A stretch of 64,000 nt of DNA from JASGDN01 sp049840815 (GTDB lineage Bacteria; Chloroflexota; Chloroflexia; Thermomicrobiales; UBA6265), in NCBI GenBank assembly GCA_049840815.1, contig JASGJI010000006.1, positions 1-64,000 of the forward strand, written 5' to 3'. Below, in pieces: positions 47,628 to 55,908 of the stretch. Under the pieces are notes generated by a model, which had not been told where the DNA came from, made no database searches, and was given only the letters and a program-made list of their open reading frames with translations. Within the stretch, counting starts at the first letter, position 1. The number at the start of each line of letters is the position of its first letter. The position numbers and the translations under genes are program-made.

Positions 47628-49127
47628 TCAGCCCTGCATCGGTGGGGGATCGAAGTAGACCGTCTTCAACTGCGTGTAGAACTCACGCGCGGCTTTCCCC
47701 TGCTCGCGAGAGTAGGAACTGGAGCCCTTGTAGCCACCGAAGGGAACGTGCGGTTCTGCTCCGGCGGTCTCGGAATTGACATGGACGATGCCGGCATGGA
47801 TGCCACGCACGAACGCGAGCGCCGATGCGATGTCCCGTGTGAAGATGGACGCAGAGAGCCCGAAGCGGACGCTGTTCGCCACCGCGATCGCCTCGTCCAG
47901 CCCATCGACCGGAATCACCCCGAGCACCGGGCCGAAGAGTTCCTCCTGCCCGAGGAAGGATTCGTTGTCGACATCGGCGAAGAGCGTCGGCGCGAGGAAG
48001 TGACCGCCGCTGATCTCGGGGCGCGCACCACCGGCGACGAGCTGGATGCCATCCGCCTTTGCCCGGTCGATCTGCCCCTGAATCGTCGACGCTGCATCCT
48101 CCGAGATGGCCGGGCCGATGATCGTCTCATCCTTCAGCGGGTCGCCGACCTTCAGCCCTTCGACCTTCTTCGCCAGGCGCTCGGTCAACTCGTTCGCGAT
48201 CCGCCGATCCACGATGGCGCGGCTGGTGGCCGTGCACTTCTGGCCGGTGCTCATCATCGCACCGTTCAGCACCTGCTGGAGCGCGTGGTCCAGATCGGCA
48301 TCGGCCAACACGATGGCCGGATTCTTTCCACCCAGCTCCAGCTGCACCTTCGCGCCGCGCTCGGACGCGATCTTCTTGATCCCGTTGCCAACCGTATCCG
48401 ACCCCGTGAACGAGACCGCGACCACGCGATCGTCCTTCACGAGCGGATCGCCGACCTTCGACGCGCTCCCCGTGACGAGGTTGAAGACGCCTGCCGGCAA
48501 TCCGGCCTCCTGCAGCACCTCGGCGATGTGCACGGTGGTCAGCGGCGTAAAGCTCGCCGGCTTCATCACGACGGTGTTGCCGAACGCGATGGCCGGAATC
48601 GCCTTCCAGACCGGAATCGCGACCGGGAAGTTCCACGGCGTGATGATACCGACCACGCCGAGCGGTTCGCGGACGGTGAAGAGCAGGGTGTTCGGGTTGG
48701 CGGAGGGGTAGTGCTCCCCATCCGGCTGCTGCAATTCGCCCGCGTAGTAGCGCAGGATCGCCACCGCGCGGGAGGTCTCGCCGACCGCCTCGCGGAACGT
48801 CTTGCCTTCTTCACGGGTCAGATCGCGCGCGACCTCCTGCAGGCGGCTGTTCAGGATCTCGGACGCCTTGTAGAGGATGTTCGCCCGCGCGATCGCGGAT
48901 GTTGCCGCCCAACCGGGATACGCCTCGGATGCAGCCGTCACTGCCGCCTCGATATCGGCGGCCTCGCTCGCGGCGAAGTGGCCGACGACCTCGGACGGAT
49001 TGGCCGGATTTGTGTTCGCGAAGGTGCCGCCGCTGCTTGCCGCGACCCATTCCCCGTTGATGAAGTTGCCGAAGACGGGCACACCCTGTTCATCACGCAG
49101 GGTGCTCCGGCTGCCTGTTGCAACCAC
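47628..49127 (-). CDS. aldehyde dehydrogenase
   Basis: A 499-residue NAD(P)-dependent aldehyde dehydrogenase. It has PWNFPVAIPVWK, the NAD-binding FTGSDTVGNGI, catalytic Glu in LELGGKNPAIVL and catalytic Cys in STGQKCTATSRAIV. The closest style is the alpha-ketoglutaric semialdehyde/2,5-dioxovalerate branch, which would fit the sugar-acid genes at 21835-25410, but this is inference. GTG start 49127 follows AAGGAGGAAGG. Confidence 0.88.
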   Translation of the reverse strand: MVATGSRSTLRDEQGVPVFGNFINGEWVAASSGGTFANTNPANPSEVVGHFAASEAADIEAAVTAASEAYPGWAATSAIARANILYKASEILNSRLQEVARDLTREEGKTFREAVGETSRAVAILRYYAGELQQPDGEHYPSANPNTLLFTVREPLGVVGIITPWNFPVAIPVWKAIPAIAFGNTVVMKPASFTPLTTVHIAEVLQEAGLPAGVFNLVTGSASKVGDPLVKDDRVVAVSFTGSDTVGNGIKKIASERGAKVQLELGGKNPAIVLADADLDHALQQVLNGAMMSTGQKCTATSRAIVDRRIANELTERLAKKVEGLKVGDPLKDETIIGPAISEDAASTIQGQIDRAKADGIQLVAGGARPEISGGHFLAPTLFADVDNESFLGQEELFGPVLGVIPVDGLDEAIAVANSVRFGLSASIFTRDIASALAFVRGIHAGIVHVNSETAGAEPHVPFGGYKGSSSYSREQGKAAREFYTQLKTVYFDPPPMQG

Positions 49128-49469
49128 CGGAAGCCTTCCTCCTTAGCTACGCCTGCCGGCACCATCGCCGACACGCTCGGACTCCGCGTTCATTATCGCG
49201 CACGTCATGCGCCATCGCCCTCCCGACCTGGGGAGCCGCTCTCATGCTGGGGCAAATCCGCGCGCTTCGCTACCCGCCGAAACACCGAACGCGGACGCCA
49301 TCGAGTGACGGCGTCCGCGTTTGGTTCACGACTGAGGCTCCGGGAGACCGACGACGCGACCTGGGAGACAGCGCGACACATTGGCCCGCTGTACGAACGA
49401 ACGATTTCCGGAAGGCGTCTCGTTCGCATTGCCTGCGCTGCCCCGCCCAGTTCGGCGAGAGCAGCCGGC
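49128..49469. other. 340-bp gap between aroC and the aldehyde dehydrogenase gene
   Basis: No gene. It holds a hairpin at 49285-49324 and the upstream region of the aldehyde dehydrogenase gene. Confidence 0.5.
49285..49324 (-). terminator. hairpin downstream of chorismate synthase
   Basis: CCGAACGCGGACGCC pairs with GGCGTCCGCGTTTGG, with one G-T wobble, about 145 bases after the aroC stop. Confidence 0.55.
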
Positions 49470-50546
49470 TCAGTCCGGCCAGGCGATGCGTGCCGAGCGG
49501 TTCTGAAGGTAGAGATCAGCCAGCACCAGCGCCAGCATCGATTCCAGCACCGGCACCGCGCGAGGCACCACCGAGGGATCGTGCCGTCCGTAGACGGTGA
49601 TCTTCTGCGGGTTCAGGTCGGTGTCGATCGTGTCCTGCTCCTGCTCGATGGAGGAGGTCGGTTTCACCACCACCCGCACGATGATGTCCTCGCCGGTGGA
49701 GATGCCACCCAGCGTCCCACCCGCGTTGTTGTCACGGGTGTACACCCGTCCATCCTCGACCAGGAAGGCGTCGTTCGATGCGGAACCCCGCTCGCGGGCC
49801 AGCGCGAAGCCCTTGCCGATCTCGACGCCCTTCGTCGCGGGAACGGAAAGCATCGCCTGTCCGATCAGCGCATCCAGCTTGTCGAACGTCGGCTCGCCAA
49901 GCCCGGCCGGAACGCCCGTCGCCCGAACCTCGACCACGCCACCGAGGCTGTCCTTGGCCTCCTTGGCTGCGAGAATCGCTTCGATCATCGCCTCCGCCGC
50001 GACTGGATCGGCCGCCCGCACGATGTTCTGCTCGATCGCATCGCGATCGACCGTCTCGCCAACGATGCCACCGATCTCACTCGCGAAGGCGTAGACCTCC
50101 ACGCCAGCGGTCGCCAGGATCTTCTTCGCAATCGCGCCCGCCGCTACCCGGCCCCACGTTTCTCGGGCAGACGACCGACCGCCACCGCGGTGATCGCGAT
50201 GACCGTACTTCCGCCAATAGGTGTAGTCGGCATGACCGGGCCGGAAGACCGTGCGCAGATTGTCGTATTTCGACGAATCGGCGTCGGCGTTATAGGTGAT
50301 CAGGGATATCGGCGTGCCAGTGGTCACGCCCTCGTAGACGCCGGAAAGAATCTCCGCACGGTCCCGCTCGCCACGCGGCGTCGTCACCTTGCTCTGCCCC
50401 ACGCGCCGCCGGTCGAGCTCCTGCTGGATCTCCTCGACGGCAAGCGGGAGCCCCGCCGGGCATCCTTCGATGACCACACCGAGCGCGGGTCCATGCGATT
50501 CACCCCAGGTCGTAAGTTTGAAGATCTTGCCGAAGCTGCTGCCCAT
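49470..50546 (-). CDS. aroC: chorismate synthase
   Basis: A 358-residue enzyme of the last shikimate step, converting EPSP to chorismate with reduced FMN. All three signatures are visible: GESHGPALGVVIEGCPAG near the N terminus, RPGHADYTYWRKYGHRD with GGGRSSARET, and the C-terminal RHDPSVVPRAVPV. Length is typical. The start at 50546 matches the family N terminus (GSSFGKIFKLTTWGESHG). It is 53 bases downstream of a GNAT gene on the same strand. Confidence 0.96.
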   Translation of the reverse strand: MGSSFGKIFKLTTWGESHGPALGVVIEGCPAGLPLAVEEIQQELDRRRVGQSKVTTPRGERDRAEILSGVYEGVTTGTPISLITYNADADSSKYDNLRTVFRPGHADYTYWRKYGHRDHRGGGRSSARETWGRVAAGAIAKKILATAGVEVYAFASEIGGIVGETVDRDAIEQNIVRAADPVAAEAMIEAILAAKEAKDSLGGVVEVRATGVPAGLGEPTFDKLDALIGQAMLSVPATKGVEIGKGFALARERGSASNDAFLVEDGRVYTRDNNAGGTLGGISTGEDIIVRVVVKPTSSIEQEQDTIDTDLNPQKITVYGRHDPSVVPRAVPVLESMLALVLADLYLQNRSARIAWPD

Positions 50547-50599
50547 GACGGTATCGACGCTCCTTGCGTATCCGGCGATGACGCGCCGAACGGGTTCGG

Positions 50600-51502
50600 T
50601 CAGATGCCGAGGCGTGTACGGTCGAAGACGACGGCATACACCCTGTAGTCGTGCGACGGAGTATGGCGGAACCCGAGGCGATCGTAGAGCCGCTGCGATC
50701 GGTGGTTGTCGCCCTGCGTGCTCAGCGCAACGCGCTTCGCCCCCAGGGAAACCATCCGCCCGATCGCGAACTCGGCCGCCTCTCGCCCGAACCCATGCCC
50801 CTGATAGTCGGGGCGCGTCGCGATCCGGTCGAGATGCCCCCAGCTATGGTAGTTCGTGAACCCGACATACGAGACGATCTCGCCATCCATCGTGCCGATC
50901 CAGACCTCCACGCCGGGGTACTGGAGGTACGCGGCGAACTCCTCCCGCGAGTTCTGCCATAGCCAGGGAAAAGTCGCGTGGTCGAGTGCGATTGCCGCTT
51001 CCAGCCAGGCAGTATCGAACCGCGAGACCGGCATGAACTCCTGCCGAAGGGGCGGTGTCTCCGTGGCGGGACGCGCCAGCTCGAAGGTCATGATGTGCTC
51101 GAGCCGCTCGAACCCGTTGGTCACGTAGAATGCCGGTCGCCGAACCTCGTAGGTATCCACATACACCAGGGCGGCGGCGTCCGCATGCCAGCACGCATCG
51201 ATCGCGGCGGACAGCAGGGCCGCTTCATGCTTGAATCCGACGAGCGTATGAATACCCGGAAGCTCGGGGCGATGGCGCCACGGCGTCACAAGCACGAACT
51301 CCCCGGTTGGCGGGTGCCAGAACGAGAGTCCCGGCAGTTGGACGACCAGCGCCAGCATATCCTCCGGATCGAGCCCGCGCGTCCGATCGAGCCGTAATCG
51401 CTCGACATCTGCGGGCCTGATCGGGCGGATGTCATCCCGCACGTCGTCGATTCCTCGAGTCCGCCACCTGTCCAGTCGCATTGATTCCTGTATGCCGTTC
51501 AC
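50600..51502 (-). CDS. GNAT-family acetyltransferase
   Basis: A 300-residue protein with a C-terminal GNAT domain (about 150-290): GTMDGEIVSYVGFTN, HLDRIATRPDYQGHGFGREA with the acetyl-CoA loop Q-G-x-G-x-G/R, and ALSTQGDNHRSQRLYDRLGF. The N half is a degenerate second GNAT-like domain. The GTG at 51502 overlaps the stop of the upstream binding-protein gene (GTGA), so they are translationally coupled. Substrate unknown. Confidence 0.8.
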   Translation of the reverse strand: MNGIQESMRLDRWRTRGIDDVRDDIRPIRPADVERLRLDRTRGLDPEDMLALVVQLPGLSFWHPPTGEFVLVTPWRHRPELPGIHTLVGFKHEAALLSAAIDACWHADAAALVYVDTYEVRRPAFYVTNGFERLEHIMTFELARPATETPPLRQEFMPVSRFDTAWLEAAIALDHATFPWLWQNSREEFAAYLQYPGVEVWIGTMDGEIVSYVGFTNYHSWGHLDRIATRPDYQGHGFGREAAEFAIGRMVSLGAKRVALSTQGDNHRSQRLYDRLGFRHTPSHDYRVYAVVFDRTRLGI

Positions 51503-53134
51503 GATACGGAGACCGATTCCAGACCGATCAAGCCGATCGGCGTAACAGGCACCCCACCGATGCCGTTGCGGTACGCAGTGTATCCAATATCGAAGGAGAT
51601 CGGCATCACCACGGCATCGTCGATCAGCAGCTGCTGCGCTTGCTCGTACAGGGTGATCCGGGACGCCTCATCCGGCGTGGACAGGGCTTCCGACACGAGC
51701 GCGTCGAACGCCGCGGAGCGATACCCCGAGTAGTTGTCCGGGCTGTCCGACCCGAAGAGTACGCGCAGGAAGGCGGAAGGATCGGGATAGTCCGCCACCC
51801 ACGTCAGCGAGTAGTTCGGGAACCTCCCCGCCGGGAGCCCGCCGATGAAGTCCCCCCAGGCAACCGAAACCGGTTCGATGCTCAGGCCAAGGTGCTGCCC
51901 CAGCCATTCCTGCAACGCAACGCCGACATTCCGCAGGGGATCGGAGAGTGAGGTCTGCCCGGTGTAGATGGGAATGGGAGGGACACGTTCAGGCGTACCA
52001 TAGCGAGATTGCGCTATGGCGTGCCGGGCGAGCTCCAGATCGTACGCGGGGATGACTGCCGGCCAATCTCGTCCAAGCATGCCAGGGGCGATCACCCCCT
52101 GCGCCCGATCCACACTCGCTCCCGCCGCCGCAACGAGGCGATCCCAGGGAAACCCAATCTGGATGGCCCTGCGTATATTTTGGTCATCGAGCGGCGCGCG
52201 GGTTGGGTCCAGCGCGAGGTAGAGGAGCGAGAACTCCGGGGTCGCCACCACGTTCAGCGAGTCGAGGGAGTTCGCCGGATCGACCAGCAACGCCGCCTCG
52301 TCGGCAGTGAGACCAGTGGCGATATCAATCTTGCCAGCCTGCAACAGATTTCCGGGATTCGCTGCAGATGCCCCCAACAAAAACGACAGCTCTTTGACAG
52401 TACTATTACCTTTGTAACGGTATTCTTGGTTAGTCATTGTCAATATATCAGACGAAGCAGGCCCATCCAGCCGAAAATGTCCAGTCGCATTTGCGGATAC
52501 GTGACCTGATCCAGTCGTGTCGACCACAGAGGCCGGGATGCTTGCAAGCTTCTCGGGGAAAGCGGAATCCGGCGCAGTCAGCGTGAAGATCATGTTCACC
52601 GCATCCGAAACCTGAATTCCTGAAAGCGATTCTCGGTGTCCAGCCAGCACTTCTTCGGCCCCTTCGATCCCGGCCAGTTGCGACACACCCGCCAGCGCGG
52701 TCACGTCCCCACCCGCCGTGGCGGGGGTGAGCGTTCGCGCGAATGACGCCGCAACGTCTTCCGCCTTGATCGCGCGGCCATCCGCAAACGTGATGTCGTT
52801 GCGCAGGCGGACCTGGAATACCCGCGCATCCGACGACTCAACGACCTCTGCTAGATCGGGGCAGAAGCGATAGGTCTGTGTCGAAAGCCATCAGCCCGCG
52901 AAAGAGCTGTCGGAGGATCGTCATGGTCACATTGTCACGGACCAGTGCCGGATCGAGGGTCGTGACGCCGCTCGTCGGCCCCGCCAGCGTCAGGTGCAGG
53001 CCATCGCCGGCCCCCCCTGTCGCCACGGTCTCGCTCCGCTTGAAGGTAAGGTCACGCCCCCCGGCCAGATGACTCGCCCCTCCAAGTCCACCTGCCATGA
53101 ATGCCCGTCGTGTGATCCCCATTCGTCCCCTTCC
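51499..53134 (-). pseudogene. peptide ABC-transporter substrate-binding protein (SBP_bac_5), frameshifted
   Basis: A family 5 solute-binding protein broken by one extra base. The 5' part (from about 53122) has a Tat-type start MGITRRAFMAGGLGG and ends ILRQLFRGLMAFDTDLSLLP. After the run of four G (+ strand 52858-52861) the frame shifts, and the next frame continues DLAEVVESSDARVFQVRLRN then DITFADGRAIKAEDVAASFA, the usual continuation of the fold, down to 51499. The C half has APLDDQNIRRAIQIGFPWDR and WVADYPDPSAFL. It would bind oligopeptides outside the cell. Removing one G restores a single full-length protein of about 540 residues, so this is either a very young pseudogene or a sequencing error. 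No permease genes are adjacent. Confidence 0.8.
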
Positions 53135-53238
53135 TCCGCGGCCGATCGGTGCCCCCCGGATACCAGACTGCGCCTTCTGGACACACGACGTACCATAGAT
53201 CATTGGACCTGCCGGTGTTGCGCGAGGGTGCCATTGCT

Positions 53239-53904
53239 GTGACCGATCTTCTGCCCCTGTTCCCGCTTGGCGCGGTGCTCTTCCCTGGAATGCCCATCCC
53301 GCTTCACGTCTTTGAGGAGCGTTACCGTCGGATGCTCGCGGATCGCCACCAGCGCGATCCTGCCTTCGGCATCGTCCTCCTCCGCGCTGGCCAGGATACC
53401 GAACCCACCCTCGTCGAGAACCTCCACACGATCGGCACCGCGACCCGCATCGTCTCCCATCACAAGCGGAAGGATGGCCGCTCGGACATCGTCGTCACCG
53501 GCACCCGGCGCTTCGCGATTCAGTCGGTCAACTGGGAACTTGGATACGGGCTCGCCACGGTGGACTGGAAGGATGACCCGCCAGCTGATGGCGCGATGCT
53601 GGCTCAGTCGATGCAGCGAACGGTCCGGGCGTTCAGCGCCTACGTCGAGCGTGTCACGGCAGTCACTGGCAGGGCGTTCGAGGATGTCCGGATGAGTTCG
53701 GACCCGATCGTTGCCTCGTGGGAACTCGCGGCCCGGCTGCCCCTGCACACCTGGGAACGCCAGCGCATCCTGGAAATGGAGACCGCCGGGGAGCGACTGA
53801 CGGCGCTGGCCCACATCGTCCATCGCGAGCAGCGTCTCCTTGCGGTTTCCGGCGTCCTCGGGATCACGCTCGACTATCCTGGGCAGTCATTCACCCTGAA
53901 CTGA
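53239..53904 (+). CDS. LON substrate-binding domain protein
   Basis: A 221-residue protein consisting of the N-terminal LON domain alone (PF02190 type): LPLFPLGAVLFPGMPIPLHV then FEERYRRML are diagnostic. There is no AAA or protease domain. Stand-alone LON proteins occur widely; the role is presumably substrate or protein binding. The GTG start 53239 follows GAGGG. The 3' end overlaps the convergent kinase gene by 14 bases. Confidence 0.85.
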   Translation: MTDLLPLFPLGAVLFPGMPIPLHVFEERYRRMLADRHQRDPAFGIVLLRAGQDTEPTLVENLHTIGTATRIVSHHKRKDGRSDIVVTGTRRFAIQSVNWELGYGLATVDWKDDPPADGAMLAQSMQRTVRAFSAYVERVTAVTGRAFEDVRMSSDPIVASWELAARLPLHTWERQRILEMETAGERLTALAHIVHREQRLLAVSGVLGITLDYPGQSFTLN

Positions 53905-54301
53905 GGTCTGCGTCCGGCTCCGCCACCACCTCATTCACCACCAGTCCCCGTCCACGCAACCACTCGGCCGCCCGTTCGATGACCTGATCCGCACTGAGTG
54001 ATGACGTGTCGATCACGAGATCGGCGGCGGCGAAGGCCGGTGCCAACCGATCCTGCTGGCTGGCATACACCGATGCCGGCCAGGTCGGTGCCCGACGGGC
54101 ACGCAGGATCTCCAGATCGACATTCAGGCCGATCAGGACATCCGGCCCGGGACGACGCCAGAGGTCGGACACGATGCTGTGCTCCTGGGCCACGATCCGG
54201 ACGTCGACGCCGAGATCACGCAGGGCGGCCGCTAGGGTCGACTTCCCGGACGCGCACGGCCCCACGATCACAATCACCGGTGCCTTGTCGCTCCTGGCCA
54301 T
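53891..54301 (-). CDS. small P-loop kinase-like protein
   Basis: A 136-residue protein with Walker A VGPCASGKSTLAAAL and a short nucleotide-kinase-like fold (VDVRIVAQEHSIVSDLW, IGLNVDLEILRARR, AADLVIDTSSLSADQVIE). It resembles small ATPases that phosphorylate nucleotides or metabolites. It is 26 bases downstream of the SpoIIE-like phosphatase gene on the same strand, so likely its operon partner. A kinase-phosphatase pairing is suggestive only. Confidence 0.7.
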   Translation of the reverse strand: MARSDKAPVIVIVGPCASGKSTLAAALRDLGVDVRIVAQEHSIVSDLWRRPGPDVLIGLNVDLEILRARRAPTWPASVYASQQDRLAPAFAAADLVIDTSSLSADQVIERAAEWLRGRGLVVNEVVAEPDADLSSG

Positions 54302-54327
54302 CGTCGCATCCCCTCTCCGTACCCCGC

Positions 54328-55053
54328 TCAGGTCATCGGAATGACCACCTGCATCCTCCGGATCGCCGGGCCGGCTTCCGCCCCATCGGCGTCGAGGCTC
54401 ATCGCCACCACAGCCATGTCGTCACCGGGCAAGCCGGAATCCTTGGCGATTGCCTTCGCCAGGATCGCGTCGGCGATCTCCTGCGCGCGCAGGCCCTGGC
54501 CGAGGAGCTCGCCTGCCAGCGCCGTGAAGTCGATCTGCTGCTGCCCGCGCTTGCGCCCGGCATGCGGGATTCCATCGGTGAACATCGCCAGTTGAGTTCC
54601 CACGCGCATCGGAAGCTGCACGATATCCGGCTTCGTCCACCGGTAGCGGCCGATCGGCCCCGACGATGTCTCGATGACACGCGGTCCCTGATCGTCGCAG
54701 AGGAGCAGCGGCGATTCGGCGTTCCGCGTGACCACGATCGCAGCCGTGCGCGTCTCGATCGAAAGCAGGTCCAGCGTGGCCGAAACCTGTCCATGACGGA
54801 ACGCGAAAAGGAAGTCGTGCGTTGCCCGTGCAACCACGCCATCGCGCACGCCTTCTTTCACGAGAGCGACCGCCTTGCTGGAAAGCAGCAGCGAAAGGGT
54901 CTTCGCAGCCCGGCCACTCCCCTGCCCATCCAGCATCACCACCGTGATCCCGCCAGCCGGGCGCTCGATGATCTCGACGGTATCACCGCTCTCCCGGCTC
55001 GCGTACTTCTCGGTCTTGGCGATGGCAACGTCAATCAGGCTTGAATCCAGCAT
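54328..55053 (-). CDS. SpoIIE/PP2C-type serine phosphatase
   Basis: A 241-residue stand-alone phosphatase domain. Metal and fold motifs are GITVVMLDGQGSGRAAK (Asp and Gly of the PP2C site), GTQLAMFTDGIPHAG and LPGDDMAVVAMSL. GGAGG precedes the ATG at 55053. Such proteins (RsbU/RsbX/SpoIIE type) dephosphorylate anti-anti-sigma or other partners in stress signalling. No sensor domain is attached. It is transcribed divergently from the heptapeptide minigene array; its start is only 173 bases from the array promoter, so the two may share regulation (inference). Confidence 0.78.
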   Translation of the reverse strand: MLDSSLIDVAIAKTEKYASRESGDTVEIIERPAGGITVVMLDGQGSGRAAKTLSLLLSSKAVALVKEGVRDGVVARATHDFLFAFRHGQVSATLDLLSIETRTAAIVVTRNAESPLLLCDDQGPRVIETSSGPIGRYRWTKPDIVQLPMRVGTQLAMFTDGIPHAGRKRGQQQIDFTALAGELLGQGLRAQEIADAILAKAIAKDSGLPGDDMAVVAMSLDADGAEAGPAIRRMQVVIPMT

Positions 55054-55225
55054 TTCGCCTCCAGGGTGGCACCCTCCATCCGTGCCAGACATCTCATGCG
55101 CCCACGATAGCCGAACCACTGGCCGTCGCACAGCGCCCGAGGTCAGATTCCGGACCGGCTCACTCACTGGACCCCTGTACCGGGAACGATTCACAAGCAG
55201 CCTGGAAATTCGCACCTGATTCATA

Positions 55226-55254
55226 TTGACAATCGAATCCAGAGAACATACAAT
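55226..55254 (+). promoter_or_regulatory. near-consensus sigma-70 promoter of the minigene array
   Basis: Perfect -35 TTGACA at 55226-55231, a 17-base spacer, and -10 TACAAT at 55249-55254. The expected transcription start is near 55261. It is the best promoter-like match in the bacterial part together with that of the sigma factor gene. It implies a 5' leader of about 127 bases before the first minigene. Confidence 0.8.
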
Positions 55255-55264
55255 CCTTAGTAAG

Positions 55265-55282
55265 GTAAATCTGGCGATTTAC
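55265..55282 (+). promoter_or_regulatory. perfect 7-bp dyad just downstream of the promoter
   Basis: GTAAATC, TGGC, GATTTAC: an exact inverted repeat at about +5 to +22. The place fits a repressor operator or a 5' mRNA hairpin. The surrounding sequence is AT-rich compared with the genome. Confidence 0.55.
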
Positions 55283-55362
55283 AGTACTATCGACACGATA
55301 AGCCAGAGGACACGCCTTCTCGTTCCAATCGGCACATGACTTTCAACCTACGTACGCACCTC

Positions 55363-55383
55363 ATGAACGCCCAGAAGGAGTAA
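55363..55383 (+). CDS. possible leader mini-ORF (6 codons)
   Basis: ATG AAC GCC CAG AAG GAG TAA (MNAQKE) ends exactly over the Shine-Dalgarno of the first array unit. It lacks a ribosome site of its own and does not match the array peptide, so it may be accidental. Confidence 0.15.
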   Translation: MNAQKE

Positions 55384-55387
55384 CGCC

Positions 55388-55411
55388 ATGAACGGCCTCA
55401 AGTGGATCTAG
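55388..55411 (+). CDS. array peptide 1: MNGLKWI
   Basis: Seven codons and TAG. AAGGAG at 55375-55380 is seven bases before the ATG, the best ribosome site of the array. Confidence 0.75.
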   Translation: MNGLKWI

Positions 55412-55461
55412 GACTCGACGCTTCCCGAACGATCGATTTCACCCCTGAAGGAACTGCCCAG

Positions 55462-55485
55462 ATGAACGGTCTCAAGTGGATTTAG
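55462..55485 (+). CDS. array peptide 2: MNGLKWI
   Basis: Same peptide as unit 1 with GGT and ATT in place of GGC and ATC. GAAGGA lies nine bases upstream. First member of the 219-bp triplet block. Confidence 0.75.
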   Translation: MNGLKWI

Positions 55486-55535
55486 TGCTCAGCACCCGGC
55501 GTTCGACATCACTCAATGCGAAAGGAACAGCGGCG

Positions 55536-55559
55536 ATGAGCGGCCTCAAGTGGATCTAG
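55536..55559 (+). CDS. array peptide 3: MSGLKWI
   Basis: Codon 2 is AGC. GAAAGGA precedes by nine bases. The spacer before it is nearly the same as that before unit 6. Confidence 0.75.
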   Translation: MSGLKWI

Positions 55560-55609
55560 CAGAACACCCCGGATTGACGATTCGCACCTCACCCCGAAAG
55601 GAATCACGC

Positions 55610-55633
55610 ATGAGCGGCCTCAAGTGGATCTAG
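55610..55633 (+). CDS. array peptide 4: MSGLKWI
   Basis: Codon 2 is AGC. GAAAGGA at 55596-55602 lies seven bases before the ATG. The spacer is nearly the same as that before unit 7. Confidence 0.75.
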   Translation: MSGLKWI

Positions 55634-55680
55634 CCCGAAACGCTCGCCCGATTGACTTCATCACCGGAAGGGACTCGCAG

Positions 55681-55704
55681 ATGACCGGTCTCAAGTGGAT
55701 TTAG
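55681..55704 (+). CDS. array peptide 5: MTGLKWI
   Basis: Codon 2 is ACC; GGT and ATT as in unit 2. GGAAGGGA lies upstream with a spacer three bases shorter than in most units. Starts the second triplet block. Confidence 0.75.
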   Translation: MTGLKWI

Positions 55705-55754
55705 TGCTCAGCACCCGACACGCAGCATCACCCAGCACGAAAGGAACAGCGGCG

Positions 55755-55778
55755 ATGAACGGCCTCAAGTGGATCTAG
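55755..55778 (+). CDS. array peptide 6: MNGLKWI
   Basis: Codon 2 is AAC, differing from its block partner unit 3 (AGC). GAAAGGA at 55739-55745. Confidence 0.75.
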   Translation: MNGLKWI

Positions 55779-55828
55779 CAGAACACCCCGGAACGACCAT
55801 TCGCACCTCTCTCCGAAAGGCTTCTCGC

Positions 55829-55852
55829 ATGACCGGTCTCAAGTGGATCTAG
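55829..55852 (+). CDS. array peptide 7: MTGLKWI
   Basis: Codon 2 is ACC, differing from its block partner unit 4 (AGC). GAAAGG at 55815-55820. Confidence 0.75.
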   Translation: MTGLKWI

Positions 55853-55908
55853 CTCAGAACTCGGTTTCATCGACGACGCGCTCATACCCCAGAACAGGAG
55901 ATGCCACC

